DNA of 61,480 nt, taken from Gammaproteobacteria bacterium (GTDB taxonomy: Bacteria > Pseudomonadota > Gammaproteobacteria > Pseudomonadales > Oceanobacteraceae). Position numbers and translations under genes: made by a program. The DNA lies in NCBI GenBank assembly GCA_013373125.1, contig JABXIK010000041.1, positions 1 to 61,480 on the forward strand, written 5' to 3'. Positions 9,006-21,648 of the stretch are shown one piece after another (the first letter of the stretch is position 1; each line of letters begins with the position of its first letter). The notes below the pieces were generated by a model, which was not told where the DNA came from, ran no database searches, and saw only the letters and a program-made list of their open reading frames with translations.

Positions 9006-9707
9006 ATGTACCCGTTACGCATTTCTTTGGCTTTCATCCTTCTCGCCCTCATGGCACTTGTACTCACCCCAATTGCAATATTTCGCCCCATGCATCGCAA
9101 CAATATGGCGGATATTTCCCGTATTTGTGGGCGTTTTATGCTGTGGTACTGGGGCGCAGATATCAAAATCGAACACGAAGAGCGTCTGCAACCAGATCAA
9201 CCCTGTGTGATGATTGCTAACCATCAAGACACGCAAGATATCTTCTTTGCCATCAGCATCATTCGTAATGGCACAGTGACACTAGGCAAGTGGGAAATGA
9301 TCTACATCCCCTTTATTGGCTGGCTGTACTATTTAGCCGGCAATATATTGATTAAACGCAGTAATAAGGAAAAAGCACAAAAAGCACTGAGTCTTGCGGG
9401 CAAAAAAATGAAAAAGAACCGCTTGTCGGTTTTGATTTTCCCAGAGGGCACTCGCAACTGGGGCGAGCCGCTTCCTTTTAAATTAGGCGCGTTTAAATTA
9501 GCCATCGAAGCGCAAGTGCCTATTCAACCCATCTGCTTTTCTTTGCGACACATCACCATGGATTATAAAAAATGGTGTACAGGCACAGTAAAAGTAAAAT
9601 GCTTAGAGCCTATTAGTACGCAAGGCATGACACAGGAAGATGCCGTGGAGCTGGCAGTACACTGCCGCAAATTGATCGAACAAGAGTGTATTGAAATCAG
9701 CAAATAG
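9006..9707 (+). CDS. plsC: 1-acyl-sn-glycerol-3-phosphate acyltransferase
   Basis: 233 residues. Residues 1-25 form an N-terminal membrane helix. The acyltransferase motifs are NHQDTQD (the NHxxxxD catalytic box) and FPEGTRNWGE (lysophosphatidate-binding box). The enzyme adds the second acyl chain to make phosphatidic acid at the inner membrane. It is a single-gene unit convergent with djlA. The length and motifs match PlsC. Confidence 0.9.
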   Translation: MYPLRISLAFILLALMALVLTPIAIFRPMHRNNMADISRICGRFMLWYWGADIKIEHEERLQPDQPCVMIANHQDTQDIFFAISIIRNGTVTLGKWEMIYIPFIGWLYYLAGNILIKRSNKEKAQKALSLAGKKMKKNRLSVLIFPEGTRNWGEPLPFKLGAFKLAIEAQVPIQPICFSLRHITMDYKKWCTGTVKVKCLEPISTQGMTQEDAVELAVHCRKLIEQECIEISK

Positions 9708-9764
9708 TCTTTCATGCCCTTGCTAGAAAACCGATTAACGAATCAAACAAGGGCAATCAACGCA

Positions 9765-12260
<2,496 letters not shown>

Positions 12261-12347
12261 TGGCCCTTATTTGGGATAAAACGTACAATTTTGATTTTGC
12301 CCCGCACAATAACATAAGTTTTAGCTTTGATTAGGAATTTCAACAAT

Positions 12348-14759
12348 ATGCCACGCCAAGGGCTTCTCTTTCTTGCCATTGTGGCCGCACAAAGTCAGGC
12401 TAATTCCATCGCCCCTTATGATCAATTGGGCTGGACGTCACGCGATCGTCTACCAATTGAACAACAGCAAACCCTCCCCAGTTTTTGCAGCGGCAACTAT
12501 ATAGCCGAATCATTAAGCTTCGACAGCAATGGCTCCATGGAAATACAAAGCGATCATGGTGAATTCATCGAAAACCAAGGGGCCAGTTTTTCCGGTAATG
12601 TGGTATTACAGCAAAATGGTCACCTCATTAATGCCGACCAAGCCACCTATAACCAAATTTCAGGGGAAACCCAATTTAACGGCAATATTCGTTTCTTGAG
12701 TAACGATCTTTCCATGGCCGCCAACACCATGGAGTACAACATTAATTCAGGCAAAGCCTCGTTAAATCAAACTCATTATGTGATTGCGCCCCTGCATTTA
12801 AGGGGTGAAGCCGGTCGCATCGAATTAGTTGAACAAAATAGCGCCAGCTTATTTGATGCCAGCTACACCTTTTGTGAGCCTGGCCATAACGACTGGGACA
12901 TAGCCGCCAGCGAGATCTTTCTAAATCAAGCTGAAGGTTATGGCGAAACCTGGCACGGTCGCTTGCGCATTAAAGAAGTACCTGTGATGTACTTGCCCTA
13001 TTATCGTTTTCCCCTAGGGCCGGATCGCTTAACCGGTTTCTTAAACCCAGAAATCAGCTTAAGTGTGCGCAGCCCAGGTGGTGAAATTGATCAAACCGAA
13101 ATTCGCGTAAATCAATTTGCCACGCCGTTTTATTTTAATATTGCCCCCAATTATGACGACACCTACACCCCAAGATTTATTGATGGCCACGGCATCATTC
13201 ATGAAAATGAATTTCGTTATTTAAATGCAGCCGGCCGAGGGGATTTTAGTGTCAGCTACTTAGGCAATGACGAAGCCAACACTAAAAGCGGCGACGATTA
13301 CCGTGACAAAGAGCGTTGGTCACGTTCCCTGCATCACACAGGACAATTTAGCCAGCACATCCAAAATCGCATTCACTACGATGAAGTCAGCGACATGGAT
13401 TTTGAAGATGACTTTAACCGCACAGGTATTATCAATCGCACCAGTCATTTAAAACAAAACGCCGAAGTAGAATACAACGATGGCGCTTGGCAATTGCTGA
13501 CGCGCATGGAGCAGTACCAAACTATTGACGAAAACATTGCGGCTAGCAGTCGCCCGTTTAGTCGTTTACCACAGGTGGAATTAACCAAGCTCAACGCTGT
13601 TACCTACAACCAATTCAATTACGACGCCAAAATCCAAGCCACGCGTTTTACCCGTGATCACAAAGACATCACAGGTGACACCAATCTGATCGATGGTGAA
13701 CGTTTTCATGTGCAAGCCAGTGTTAGCTACCCTTGGCAACAAACCTATGGTTTCTTAACCCCAAAAGTAGAAGCGCTGTTCACCCAATACAGCTTTCAAA
13801 ATGTCAGCGATACCTTGATAGCAAATGATTACGAAGAAGAATCTGACCGCAGTGTCACTATCAGCAGCATCGACGGCGGTTTGTTTTTCGAGCGTAATTT
13901 CCAATTTATGGATCACAGCTTTGTGCAAACACTCGAGCCTCGCATCATGCTGGCCTACATCCCATATGTGGATCAAAGCAAGATTCCATTATTCGACACC
14001 ACACAAACCACATTCAGCTATGGCCAGCTATTCCGCGCCAACCGCTTTACCGGACTGGATCGTGTGGGCGACACACAGCAAGTCAGTTTAGGTTTAACCA
14101 CGCGTTTCTTGAATGAATCCGGCTTAGAAGTCATGCGCGCCAGTATTGGTCAAATTCGCTACCTTGCCGATCGCAAAGTGGAGCTGGCTATTAACGATAC
14201 CACTTTAGAAGATGAAGACACGCTTTCAAGCTCTTCTCTTGCCGGTGAGTTTCAATGGTTATTCGCCGATCACTGGCGCACCCGATTAGATGTGCAATAC
14301 AACCCACATGCTGAACAAGATGAAGAGCCTGTGGAAAAAGCCAGCGCACAGTTAAATTATCAAAGCCCTAACAGCTGGCTATTTGATATGAATTTCAGCC
14401 ATGTGGAAGCAAGCCAGCAAAAACAAGTGGGTATCGCTTTCTTTGTGCCGGTTAACGATAGCTGGGCATTCTATGCACAGAAAAAACACGATATCTGGCC
14501 TTATGAAAAAACAGATAAACAAACCCTCGAAGATGAAAATTTATTGAACATTGAAGGCTTGGTGGGCATCGAATATCAAAATTGTTGTTGGCGTGCCCAA
14601 TTTACATATGAAGAACACACTCGCAGTGACAGCACTAAGGATTACCAATACATGCTGCAACTGCACTTAAAAGGCTTAGGTATCATTGGTAGCAAGAGTG
14701 ATGACATCTTAAGCGAACGCATTTTAGGTTACGATCAGAGGCAAATACATGATTACTAA
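12348..14759 (+). CDS. lptD: LPS-assembly protein LptD
   Basis: About 803 residues. The start is the ATG at 12348 with AGGA upstream; it opens a signal peptide cleaved near SQANS. An OstA/LptA-like jellyroll occupies about residues 50-190 (FSGNVVLQQNGHLINADQA, FNGNIRFLSNDLSMAANTM). After it comes the large LptD barrel, starting near VPVMYLPYYRFPLGPDRLTGFL. Cys residues near the ends (FCSGN, YTFCEPG, NCCWRAQ) can form the inter-domain disulfides. It inserts lipopolysaccharide into the outer leaflet with LptE. It overlaps surA by 11 bases; SurA chaperones LptD. Confidence 0.95.
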   Translation: MPRQGLLFLAIVAAQSQANSIAPYDQLGWTSRDRLPIEQQQTLPSFCSGNYIAESLSFDSNGSMEIQSDHGEFIENQGASFSGNVVLQQNGHLINADQATYNQISGETQFNGNIRFLSNDLSMAANTMEYNINSGKASLNQTHYVIAPLHLRGEAGRIELVEQNSASLFDASYTFCEPGHNDWDIAASEIFLNQAEGYGETWHGRLRIKEVPVMYLPYYRFPLGPDRLTGFLNPEISLSVRSPGGEIDQTEIRVNQFATPFYFNIAPNYDDTYTPRFIDGHGIIHENEFRYLNAAGRGDFSVSYLGNDEANTKSGDDYRDKERWSRSLHHTGQFSQHIQNRIHYDEVSDMDFEDDFNRTGIINRTSHLKQNAEVEYNDGAWQLLTRMEQYQTIDENIAASSRPFSRLPQVELTKLNAVTYNQFNYDAKIQATRFTRDHKDITGDTNLIDGERFHVQASVSYPWQQTYGFLTPKVEALFTQYSFQNVSDTLIANDYEEESDRSVTISSIDGGLFFERNFQFMDHSFVQTLEPRIMLAYIPYVDQSKIPLFDTTQTTFSYGQLFRANRFTGLDRVGDTQQVSLGLTTRFLNESGLEVMRASIGQIRYLADRKVELAINDTTLEDEDTLSSSSLAGEFQWLFADHWRTRLDVQYNPHAEQDEEPVEKASAQLNYQSPNSWLFDMNFSHVEASQQKQVGIAFFVPVNDSWAFYAQKKHDIWPYEKTDKQTLEDENLLNIEGLVGIEYQNCCWRAQFTYEEHTRSDSTKDYQYMLQLHLKGLGIIGSKSDDILSERILGYDQRQIHDY

Positions 14760-16047
14760 ATCCCTACAGCGCCATTGGTTTCGCGCTGTTTTCACATCGC
14801 TATTATTTACTGTGCCATTTGCTCAGGCGCAATTACAAAGTATCGACCGAATTTCTGCTGTTGTGGATGACGACATCATCATGCAAAGTGAATTAGACGA
14901 GCGTGTGGATGTGGTGAAAAACCAAAGTAAAGGCATGCGTTTGCCACCGGAAGACGTGTTAAAACAGCAAGTACTCGAGCGTTTGATTGTGGAAAGCATT
15001 CAACTGCAAATGGCCGAGCGTTCCGGTATTCGCATCAGCGATCAACAACTCAACCAAACCATTGAAACCATCGCTAAGCAAAACGGCATGAGTTTGCGCC
15101 AGTTTCAAAAAGCCTTAGAAAAAGATGGCGTGCCTTACGCCCAAGCTCGTGAGCAAATTCGTCGTGAGCGTGTGATTTCAGAAGTACAGCGCTACCGTGT
15201 TGGCAGCAAAATTCAAATCAGCGAACAAGACATTGATGGCTTTTTAAATAGCGCCCGCGGACAAAGCGCCACTCAAGAAGAATACCGCCTTGGTCACATC
15301 TTGATTCAAGTGCCTAGCCAAGCCAGTAAAACCCAATTGAAAAACGCACAAGACAAAGCGAAAAAATTGGTAAAAGAATTACGTAACGGTGGCGACTTTG
15401 CGCAAACCGCCATTGCCAACTCCGAAGGTCGCAACGCCTTAAAAGGCGGTGATCTTGGTTGGCGTAAAGAAGGCGAATTGCCTTCTTTGTTTGCGGACAT
15501 CGTACCGAGCTTGAAAAAAGGCGGCATCAGCGACCCCATCCGCAGCGCCAGTGGTTTTCACATTATCAAAATCACTGACAAACGTGGTGGCGATCAACAG
15601 CTAGTGCGCCAAACCCGTGCTCGCCATATTTTGATCCAAGAGACCGCCATTCGTAACGCCAAGCAAAGTGAAAAGCTCATCAACGACTTGTATCAACGCG
15701 TTCAAAAAGGCGAAGACTTCGCTAAACTTGCCAAAGAGTTTTCCGATGACCCTGGCAGCAAAGTCAGTGGCGGCGATTTAAATTGGATCAACGATGGCGA
15801 CATGGTACCTGCATTTGAGAAAACCATGAAAGCCACTAAAAAAGGTCAAACCAGTAAACCATTTAAATCCCGTTTTGGTTGGCACATCCTACAAGTGACA
15901 GACTACCGCCAAAAAGACATGGGTGAAGAAGTGCAACGCAATCAAGCTCGCCAGCTGCTGTATTCCCGCCGCTTCGAAGAAGAGTTGCCAATTTGGTTAC
16001 GCCAAATTCGCGCCGACGCCTATGTGGAAATCAAAAATGAGTTATAG
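14749..16047 (+). CDS. surA: Periplasmic chaperone / peptidyl-prolyl isomerase SurA
   Basis: 432 residues. The signal peptide is cleaved near FAQAQ. The N-terminal SurA domain ([19 protein letters not shown]) is followed by two parvulin domains (about 170-275, 285-385), each with HILIQ and GG(D/L)-W motifs, and a short C-terminal helix. It escorts unfolded outer-membrane proteins, LptD included, to the Bam complex. It begins inside the end of lptD with GAGG upstream, and its end overlaps pdxA. Confidence 0.95.
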   Translation: MITKSLQRHWFRAVFTSLLFTVPFAQAQLQSIDRISAVVDDDIIMQSELDERVDVVKNQSKGMRLPPEDVLKQQVLERLIVESIQLQMAERSGIRISDQQLNQTIETIAKQNGMSLRQFQKALEKDGVPYAQAREQIRRERVISEVQRYRVGSKIQISEQDIDGFLNSARGQSATQEEYRLGHILIQVPSQASKTQLKNAQDKAKKLVKELRNGGDFAQTAIANSEGRNALKGGDLGWRKEGELPSLFADIVPSLKKGGISDPIRSASGFHIIKITDKRGGDQQLVRQTRARHILIQETAIRNAKQSEKLINDLYQRVQKGEDFAKLAKEFSDDPGSKVSGGDLNWINDGDMVPAFEKTMKATKKGQTSKPFKSRFGWHILQVTDYRQKDMGEEVQRNQARQLLYSRRFEEELPIWLRQIRADAYVEIKNEL

Positions 16048-17032
16048 GCTAGCATTAACCGTTGGTGAACCCGCCGGCATTGGCCCTGATCTTGTGGTGG
16101 CTCTTGCCCAGCAAATTCATAGCAGCCAAATCGTTGCGGTATGTGACCCTGAGCTGCTCACCCGCCGTGCCGCCCTTTTGGGATTGCCGTTAACGGTTAA
16201 AACGTTTGATGCTCAAGATCGCACGCCTGCCAACGCCGGAGAAATTTGGGTGTCTCCCGTGGCGTTGGCGCAAACTGAAAACGTCGGCCAGCTCAACCCG
16301 GCCAACGGCCAATACGTCTTGGACACCCTCACCCATGCGGCACAAGGCTGTTTAGATGGCATGTACGATGCCATGGTCACCGCCCCTGTGCATAAAGGGG
16401 TCATCAATGACGCTGGAGTCGCATTCACGGGTCACACCGAATTTCTTGAAGAATATACCCACACAGAAAGGGTAGTAATGATGCTGGCCACACAAGGGCT
16501 AATGGTGGCATTAGTGACCACTCACCTACCGTTAAAAGATGTAGCTGCGGCCATTACCGAAGAGCGCCTTACCCAGGTCATCAAGGTATTGGACACCGAC
16601 TTAAAACGCTATTTCGCCCTGCCAAACGCCAACATATTAGTGTGCGGCCTGAACCCTCACGCAGGTGAAGGCGGCCACATGGGCACAGAAGAAATTGAAG
16701 TGATTGAGCCCACTTTGGCCAAGTTACGCGCCCAAGGCATTGGCTTAAGCCAGCCATTACCGGCCGATACCTTATTCACAGATAAAGTGCTCAACACTGG
16801 AGATGCGGTCTTGGCCATGTATCACGATCAAGGCTTACCCGTATTAAAGTACAAAGGCTTCGGCCAAGCAGCTAACATTACATTAGGGCTGCCTATTATT
16901 CGCACTTCCGTGGATCACGGCACCGCATTAGATTTAGCCGGCACTGGCAAAGCAGACGGCGGCAGTTTACGTACTGCCATTGAATACGCCGAACGCATGG
17001 CTGCCAGTCGCGCTGCGCACAAAGGAAACTAG
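16037..17032 (+). CDS. pdxA: 4-hydroxythreonine-4-phosphate dehydrogenase
   Basis: 331 residues from the ATG at 16037, which overlaps the surA stop; a longer upstream extension lies wholly within surA and is unlikely. It begins [17 protein letters not shown], the family N-terminus. Metal-binding His residues occur in [16 protein letters not shown] and MYHDQGL, and the C-terminus has [15 protein letters not shown]. It carries out the NAD-dependent oxidation leading to 3-amino-2-oxopropyl phosphate in pyridoxal-5-phosphate synthesis. It is followed by rsmA with one base between. Confidence 0.95.
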   Translation: MSYRLALTVGEPAGIGPDLVVALAQQIHSSQIVAVCDPELLTRRAALLGLPLTVKTFDAQDRTPANAGEIWVSPVALAQTENVGQLNPANGQYVLDTLTHAAQGCLDGMYDAMVTAPVHKGVINDAGVAFTGHTEFLEEYTHTERVVMMLATQGLMVALVTTHLPLKDVAAAITEERLTQVIKVLDTDLKRYFALPNANILVCGLNPHAGEGGHMGTEEIEVIEPTLAKLRAQGIGLSQPLPADTLFTDKVLNTGDAVLAMYHDQGLPVLKYKGFGQAANITLGLPIIRTSVDHGTALDLAGTGKADGGSLRTAIEYAERMAASRAAHKGN

Positions 17033-17033
17033 C

Positions 17034-17849
17034 ATGTCATCTCGCAATCACATGGGCCACCAAGCCCGTAAACGCTTCGGTCAAAACTTCTTACATGACC
17101 CAAATGTGATTCGTAATATCGTAAAAAGCATCCGCCCAAAAGTGGGGGATAACATGGTGGAAATCGGCCCAGGTTTAGGCGCCATCACCGAAGAGTTACT
17201 CGACGCCACAGAGGGCTACTTGAACGTAGTCGAACTGGACCGCGATTTAATCCCAGGTTTGAACGTTAAGTTCTTCAACATGCCTGGATTCGTGGTGAAC
17301 GAAGCAGATGCACTAAAATTTGATTTCGCCTCACTCTACGAAGAAGGCCGTCCGCTGCGTATTGTGGGTAACTTACCTTACAACATCTCCACCCCTTTGA
17401 TCTTTCACCTATTAAGCTACACCGGCAAGGTGAAAGACATGCACTTCATGCTGCAAAAAGAAGTGGTGCAGCGTTTAGCCGCGGGTCCTGGGGATAACAA
17501 CTACGGCCGACTTTCCATCATGGCCCAGTATTTTTGTCAGGTTCAGCACTTGTTTGACGTGGGCCCTGGTGCCTTTAAACCCGCACCAAAAGTCGACAGT
17601 GCCATTGTACGCATGGTGCCGTATGAAACGCTGCCTTACCCTGTGAAAGATCACCGCACGCTAGAAAACGTAGTACGCGAGAGTTTCTCCATGCGTCGTA
17701 AAACCCTAAAGAACAACCTAAAGAACACCATCTCCGCTGAGCAATTGGAAAGCCTAGGCATCGATCCTAGCCTGCGCCCAGAGCGCTTAGGTCTGGCGGA
17801 ATACACCCGCATTGCGGATTTTGTTTTTGATGAGGCGCAAAATGGATAG
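17034..17849 (+). CDS. rsmA: 16S rRNA adenine(1518/1519)-N6 dimethyltransferase
   Basis: 271 residues, starting at the ATG at 17034 after AAAGGA. KRFGQNFLHD, EIGPGLGAIT (SAM-binding), and NLPYNIS (catalytic motif IV) mark KsgA/RsmA. It dimethylates A1518 and A1519 in the small-subunit rRNA and acts as a late 30S assembly check. It is part of the pdxA-rsmA-apaG-apaH string; its end overlaps the apaG start. Confidence 0.95.
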   Translation: MSSRNHMGHQARKRFGQNFLHDPNVIRNIVKSIRPKVGDNMVEIGPGLGAITEELLDATEGYLNVVELDRDLIPGLNVKFFNMPGFVVNEADALKFDFASLYEEGRPLRIVGNLPYNISTPLIFHLLSYTGKVKDMHFMLQKEVVQRLAAGPGDNNYGRLSIMAQYFCQVQHLFDVGPGAFKPAPKVDSAIVRMVPYETLPYPVKDHRTLENVVRESFSMRRKTLKNNLKNTISAEQLESLGIDPSLRPERLGLAEYTRIADFVFDEAQNG

Positions 17850-18222
17850 TGCTGACAAGGTTTTTGTACATGTGATGCCCCACTACATGGCCGAGGAGTC
17901 CAATGCGGATAAGAACCGCTATGTCTTCAGCTATACGGTCAGCATCACCAACGAAACCGAGCAGCCTGTGCAGCTTATGTCCCGCCATTGGATCATCACC
18001 AATGGCGAGACCCTCGCCACCCAAGAAGTGCGCGGTGATGGCGTCGTGGGCCAACAGCCCATCATCCAACCCGGTGACAGTTACACCTATACATCCGGCA
18101 CCGTCATGGAAGCGCCCGTGGGCACCATGCACGGTCGCTACACCATGCTGGATCAAGACGGTGAATTCTTCGATGTGAGCATTCCTGTCTTCACCCTAGC
18201 CGTGACCAACAGCGTGCATTGA
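17842..18222 (+). CDS. apaG: ApaG protein (Co2+/Mg2+ efflux-associated, fibronectin-III-like)
   Basis: 126 residues, the usual size. The ATG at 17842 is preceded by GAGG and overlaps the rsmA stop codon. Family hallmarks are YVFSYTVSITN, LMSRHWIITN, VVGQQPIIQPGDSYTYTSG and MHGRYTMLD. The fold is an Ig/FnIII-like sandwich; the molecular role is unsettled in the family. It is translationally coupled between rsmA and apaH as in E. coli. Confidence 0.95.
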   Translation: MDSADKVFVHVMPHYMAEESNADKNRYVFSYTVSITNETEQPVQLMSRHWIITNGETLATQEVRGDGVVGQQPIIQPGDSYTYTSGTVMEAPVGTMHGRYTMLDQDGEFFDVSIPVFTLAVTNSVH

Positions 18223-18223
18223 T

Positions 18224-19027
18224 ATGCGAACCTTTGCTGTCGGAGACATTCAAGGCTGCCTGCCTCCCCTGCTTAAACTGTTAGATAAAGTGAAGTTTGA
18301 CCCAGCATCGGATCAGCTTTGGTGTGTGGGAGACTTAGTTAGCCGTGGCCCTGACAGTTTAGGCACACTGGAATTTCTGCACAGCATTCGCAAAAGCTGC
18401 AAGATTGTTTTGGGCAATCATGACCTGCATTTATTGGCCATGGCCTACGGGCAAAAAACCATCAAGAAAGATGGAGACCTTGATCGCGTCATCGCATCCA
18501 GCAACGCCGATACGCTATTTAAATGGTTGAGAAAGCAGCCTCTATTACAGTGGGATAAAGAACGCAAACTGGCCATGTGTCACGCGGGTATTCCCCCCAT
18601 GTGGAACTTGAAAAAAGCCAAAGCTCTGTCCGAAGAAGTGGAAGTGGTACTGCAAAGCAAACACCATAAAACCTTTTACAAGCACATGTACGGCAACACC
18701 CCAGAAGTGTGGGACGATGACTTAATTGGTACCGATCGACTGCGTACCATCACCAATTACTTCACCCGCATGCGTTTCCTTGGGGCCAATGGCGAGCTAG
18801 ACTTAAATAACAAACAAGCGCCAAAAGAGGATCAAGGTCCGTTTAAACCTTGGTTTAGTTACCCCCATCAATTGAAAAAAACACGCTTACTCTTTGGGCA
18901 CTGGGCCGCACTCAATGGCGTATTCAATCAGCCCCATGTGATTGGCTTGGATACAGGTTGCGTATGGGGTGGCGATCTCACATTAATGCACATTGAAAGC
19001 GGCAAACGCTACCGTCAAAGTTTATAG
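18224..19027 (+). CDS. apaH: Bis(5'-nucleosyl)-tetraphosphatase, symmetrical
   Basis: 267 residues, metallophosphoesterase fold. GDIQGC, GDLVSRGPDS and LGNHDLHLLA carry the metal ligands, followed by CHAGIPPMW. It hydrolyses Ap4A to two ADP and also decaps Np4-RNA. It starts one base after apaG. Confidence 0.95.
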   Translation: MRTFAVGDIQGCLPPLLKLLDKVKFDPASDQLWCVGDLVSRGPDSLGTLEFLHSIRKSCKIVLGNHDLHLLAMAYGQKTIKKDGDLDRVIASSNADTLFKWLRKQPLLQWDKERKLAMCHAGIPPMWNLKKAKALSEEVEVVLQSKHHKTFYKHMYGNTPEVWDDDLIGTDRLRTITNYFTRMRFLGANGELDLNNKQAPKEDQGPFKPWFSYPHQLKKTRLLFGHWAALNGVFNQPHVIGLDTGCVWGGDLTLMHIESGKRYRQSL

Positions 19028-19042
19028 CCAAGGCACTCAAAC

Positions 19043-19360
19043 ATGTTCCAACATATCAATATTCAAGGCCTCAACGAACTCATGGAAGCAGGAGAAGCGC
19101 TGCATATTGTGGATATTCGTGACCCACAAAGCTACGCCATGGGCCACATTACCCACGCACAAGCGTTAGATAACAGCAACGTTCAAGCGTTTATCGAAAA
19201 CACTCCTAAGCAAGAAAACGTGGTGGTGTGTTGCTATCACGGCAACTCAAGCCAAGGGGCGGCTCAATTTTTATTTGAGCAAGGTTTCGTTAATGTTTAT
19301 AGCTTGGATGGCGGCTTTGAAATGTGGAAACTCGCCAAACCAGAAGAAGTTGAACCCTAA
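19043..19360 (+). CDS. glpE: Thiosulfate sulfurtransferase GlpE
   Basis: 105 residues, a single rhodanese domain. IVDIRDPQSYAMGHI is the CH2A-like segment and VCCYHGNSSQGAA the active-site loop with the persulfide-bearing Cys. It transfers sulfane sulfur from thiosulfate to thiol acceptors. It is the last gene of the lptD-to-glpE string and is followed by a hairpin. Confidence 0.9.
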   Translation: MFQHINIQGLNELMEAGEALHIVDIRDPQSYAMGHITHAQALDNSNVQAFIENTPKQENVVVCCYHGNSSQGAAQFLFEQGFVNVYSLDGGFEMWKLAKPEEVEP

Positions 19361-19376
19361 CCCCGAATACGCTTTC

Positions 19377-19403
19377 AATGGCCCAATTCTTGGGCCATTT
19401 CAT
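19377..19403 (+). terminator. Terminator-like hairpin after glpE
   Basis: AATGGCCCAA-TTC-TTGGGCCATT is a perfect 10-bp stem (19377-19399) directly downstream of glpE. Only a short T stretch follows, so efficiency is uncertain. Confidence 0.6.
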
Positions 19404-19531
19404 CTCCTTCCTTGCTTATCATTCATCTGAACCCACGATTCACATTTAAAAATTTCATCTAGCCCTTTCTGTTCAAAATCGCCCATTCACTCACACACTT
19501 GTTTTAAAGTTTTTCCTTTTAATTATAAAAA

Positions 19532-19548
19532 AGGCACAACCTATGCAG
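19532..19548 (+). promoter_or_regulatory. Sigma-54 promoter upstream of prkA-yeaH-spoVR
   Basis: The sequence AGGCACAACCTATGCAG gives GG and GC dinucleotides exactly 10 bases apart (19533-34 and 19545-46) within GGCAC-N5-ATGCA, a good match to the sigma-54 consensus TGGCAC-N5-TTGC. It lies about 165 bases before the prkA start in a 350-bp gap that holds no gene. In E. coli yeaGH is known to depend on RpoN, which fits. No enhancer site was identified with confidence. Confidence 0.7.
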
Positions 19549-19711
19549 TTTATTTCACAGGGCATTAAAAAATTGACGCCTTACTGCCAATCCTTTTGAA
19601 ATAAAAAATTTAAAGGAATACAGGGAAGGCAAATGAGTCTAAATTGAATGTAGTAAACAAGACTTATTTGAGAGCAGGCCCATGAGCACATAGACACTAG
19701 GTGAGGTTACC

Positions 19712-21634
19712 ATGAGCATATTCAACCACTATCAGGAACGCTACAAAACCACACAGCAAGAAGTGATGTCGCTGCAAGACTACCTGCAGCTATGCAAGGA
19801 AGACCCCAGTGTCTATGCCAGTGCAGCCGAACGTATGCTCATGGCCATAGGTGAACCCGAGCTCATCGACACCGCCAATGATTCGCGGCTCAGTCGAATT
19901 TTTTCTAACAAAGTCATTAAGCGTTACCCTGCCTTTAGTGAGTTTTACGGCATGGAAGAAGCCGTTGAACAGATCGTGTCGTATTTCCGTCATGCAGCTC
20001 AAGGTCTTGAAGAACGTAAACAGATTTTATATTTACTCGGCCCAGTTGGCGGCGGTAAATCCTCACTGGCTGAACGCCTAAAACACCTAGTAGAACACAT
20101 TCCTTTTTATGCCATTGAAGGCTCGCCTGTGTTCGAATCCCCTTTGGGTCTGTTTAATCCTGAAGAAGATGCCGCCATCTTAGAAGAAGACTTCGGCATC
20201 CCAAGTCGCTACATCAAGGGCATCATGTCCCCCTGGGCAGCCAAGCGCTTACATGAGTTTAATGGTGACATTAGCCAATTTAAGGTGGTGAAACTCTACC
20301 CTAGTATCATCGATCAAGTAGCGGTAGCGAAAACCGAACCAGGGGATGAAAACAACCAAGATATTTCAGCACTGGTGGGTAAAGTGGATATCCGCAAACT
20401 TGAGGATTATTCCCAAGATGATCCGGATGCCTACAGTTTTTCCGGTGCATTGTGCCGAGCCAACCAAGGCATCATGGAGTTCGTGGAAATGTTTAAAGCG
20501 CCTATCAAGGTGCTGCACCCATTACTCACCGCCACACAAGAAGGTAACTACAACGGTACCGAAGGCATGGGGGCCATTCCATTTGATGGCATATTAATGG
20601 CCCACTCAAACGAAAGTGAATGGCAAACGTTTAAGAACAACAAAACCAATGAAGCCTTCATCGACCGGGTTTACATTGTGAAAGTGCCATACTGCTTGCG
20701 TGTCAGCGAAGAAATTCACATTTATGAAAAACTACTCGCACACAGCTCGCTACATGAAAGCCCATGCGCACCGGACACATTAAACATGTTGGCACAGTTT
20801 TCTGTGCTATCCCGCTTAAAAGATCCGGACAACTCCAGTATTTACAGCAAAATGCGTATTTATGATGGGGAAAATTTAAAAGACACGGACCCGAAAGCCA
20901 AATCCATTCAGGAGTACCATGATAGTGCGGGTGTGAATGAAGGCATGAGTGGTTTATCTACCCGTTTTGCGTTCAAAATTTTAAGCCGCGTATTTAACTT
21001 TGACGCCAGTGAAGTGGCCGCCAACCCTGTGCATTTAATGTATGTACTTGAAAAACAAATTGAGCAAGAGCAATTCCCACAAGAAACCGCGGATCGCTAT
21101 CTCAATTTTATTAAGGAATATATGGCGCCGAAGTATGTGGACTTCATTGGTAAAGAAATTCAAACCGCCTATCTCGAATCCTATAGCGAATATGGGCAAA
21201 ATATTTTTGATCGCTATGTCACCTATGCGGATTTCTGGATTCAAGATCAAGAGTATCGCGACCCAGAAACCGGCGAAATTTTGGATCGAGTAGCCATTAA
21301 TGAAGAACTAGAGAAAATTGAAAAACCGGCGGGTATTAGTAATCCGAAAGACTTCCGTAACGAAGTGGTGAATTTCGTATTACGAGCGAAAGCCAATAAC
21401 GCGGGTAAAAACCCAAGCTGGCAAAGCTATGAAAAAATGCGTGCGGTTATTGAGAAAAAAATGTTCGCCAATACCGAAGACTTATTACCCGTTATCAGTT
21501 TCAACGCCAAAGGCTCAAACGACGAGAAGAAAAAACACGACAACTTTGTGGCTCGCATGGTTGAGCGTGGCTATACGGAAAAACAAGTACGACTCCTCTC
21601 AGAATGGTATTTACGCGTACGTAAATCACAATAG
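19712..21634 (+). CDS. prkA: Serine protein kinase PrkA (YeaG)
   Basis: 640 residues. The AAA-type P-loop is [14 protein letters not shown] at about residue 110, followed by long PrkA-specific regions ([33 protein letters not shown]). The C-terminal kinase-like part ends [12 protein letters not shown]. It is a stress and starvation kinase in the cytosol. GAGG lies before the ATG. It is the first gene of prkA-yeaH-spoVR, a conserved trio, behind a sigma-54 promoter. Confidence 0.95.
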   Translation: MSIFNHYQERYKTTQQEVMSLQDYLQLCKEDPSVYASAAERMLMAIGEPELIDTANDSRLSRIFSNKVIKRYPAFSEFYGMEEAVEQIVSYFRHAAQGLEERKQILYLLGPVGGGKSSLAERLKHLVEHIPFYAIEGSPVFESPLGLFNPEEDAAILEEDFGIPSRYIKGIMSPWAAKRLHEFNGDISQFKVVKLYPSIIDQVAVAKTEPGDENNQDISALVGKVDIRKLEDYSQDDPDAYSFSGALCRANQGIMEFVEMFKAPIKVLHPLLTATQEGNYNGTEGMGAIPFDGILMAHSNESEWQTFKNNKTNEAFIDRVYIVKVPYCLRVSEEIHIYEKLLAHSSLHESPCAPDTLNMLAQFSVLSRLKDPDNSSIYSKMRIYDGENLKDTDPKAKSIQEYHDSAGVNEGMSGLSTRFAFKILSRVFNFDASEVAANPVHLMYVLEKQIEQEQFPQETADRYLNFIKEYMAPKYVDFIGKEIQTAYLESYSEYGQNIFDRYVTYADFWIQDQEYRDPETGEILDRVAINEELEKIEKPAGISNPKDFRNEVVNFVLRAKANNAGKNPSWQSYEKMRAVIEKKMFANTEDLLPVISFNAKGSNDEKKKHDNFVARMVERGYTEKQVRLLSEWYLRVRKSQ

Positions 21635-21648
21635 TAGAGAGGTGTCCT

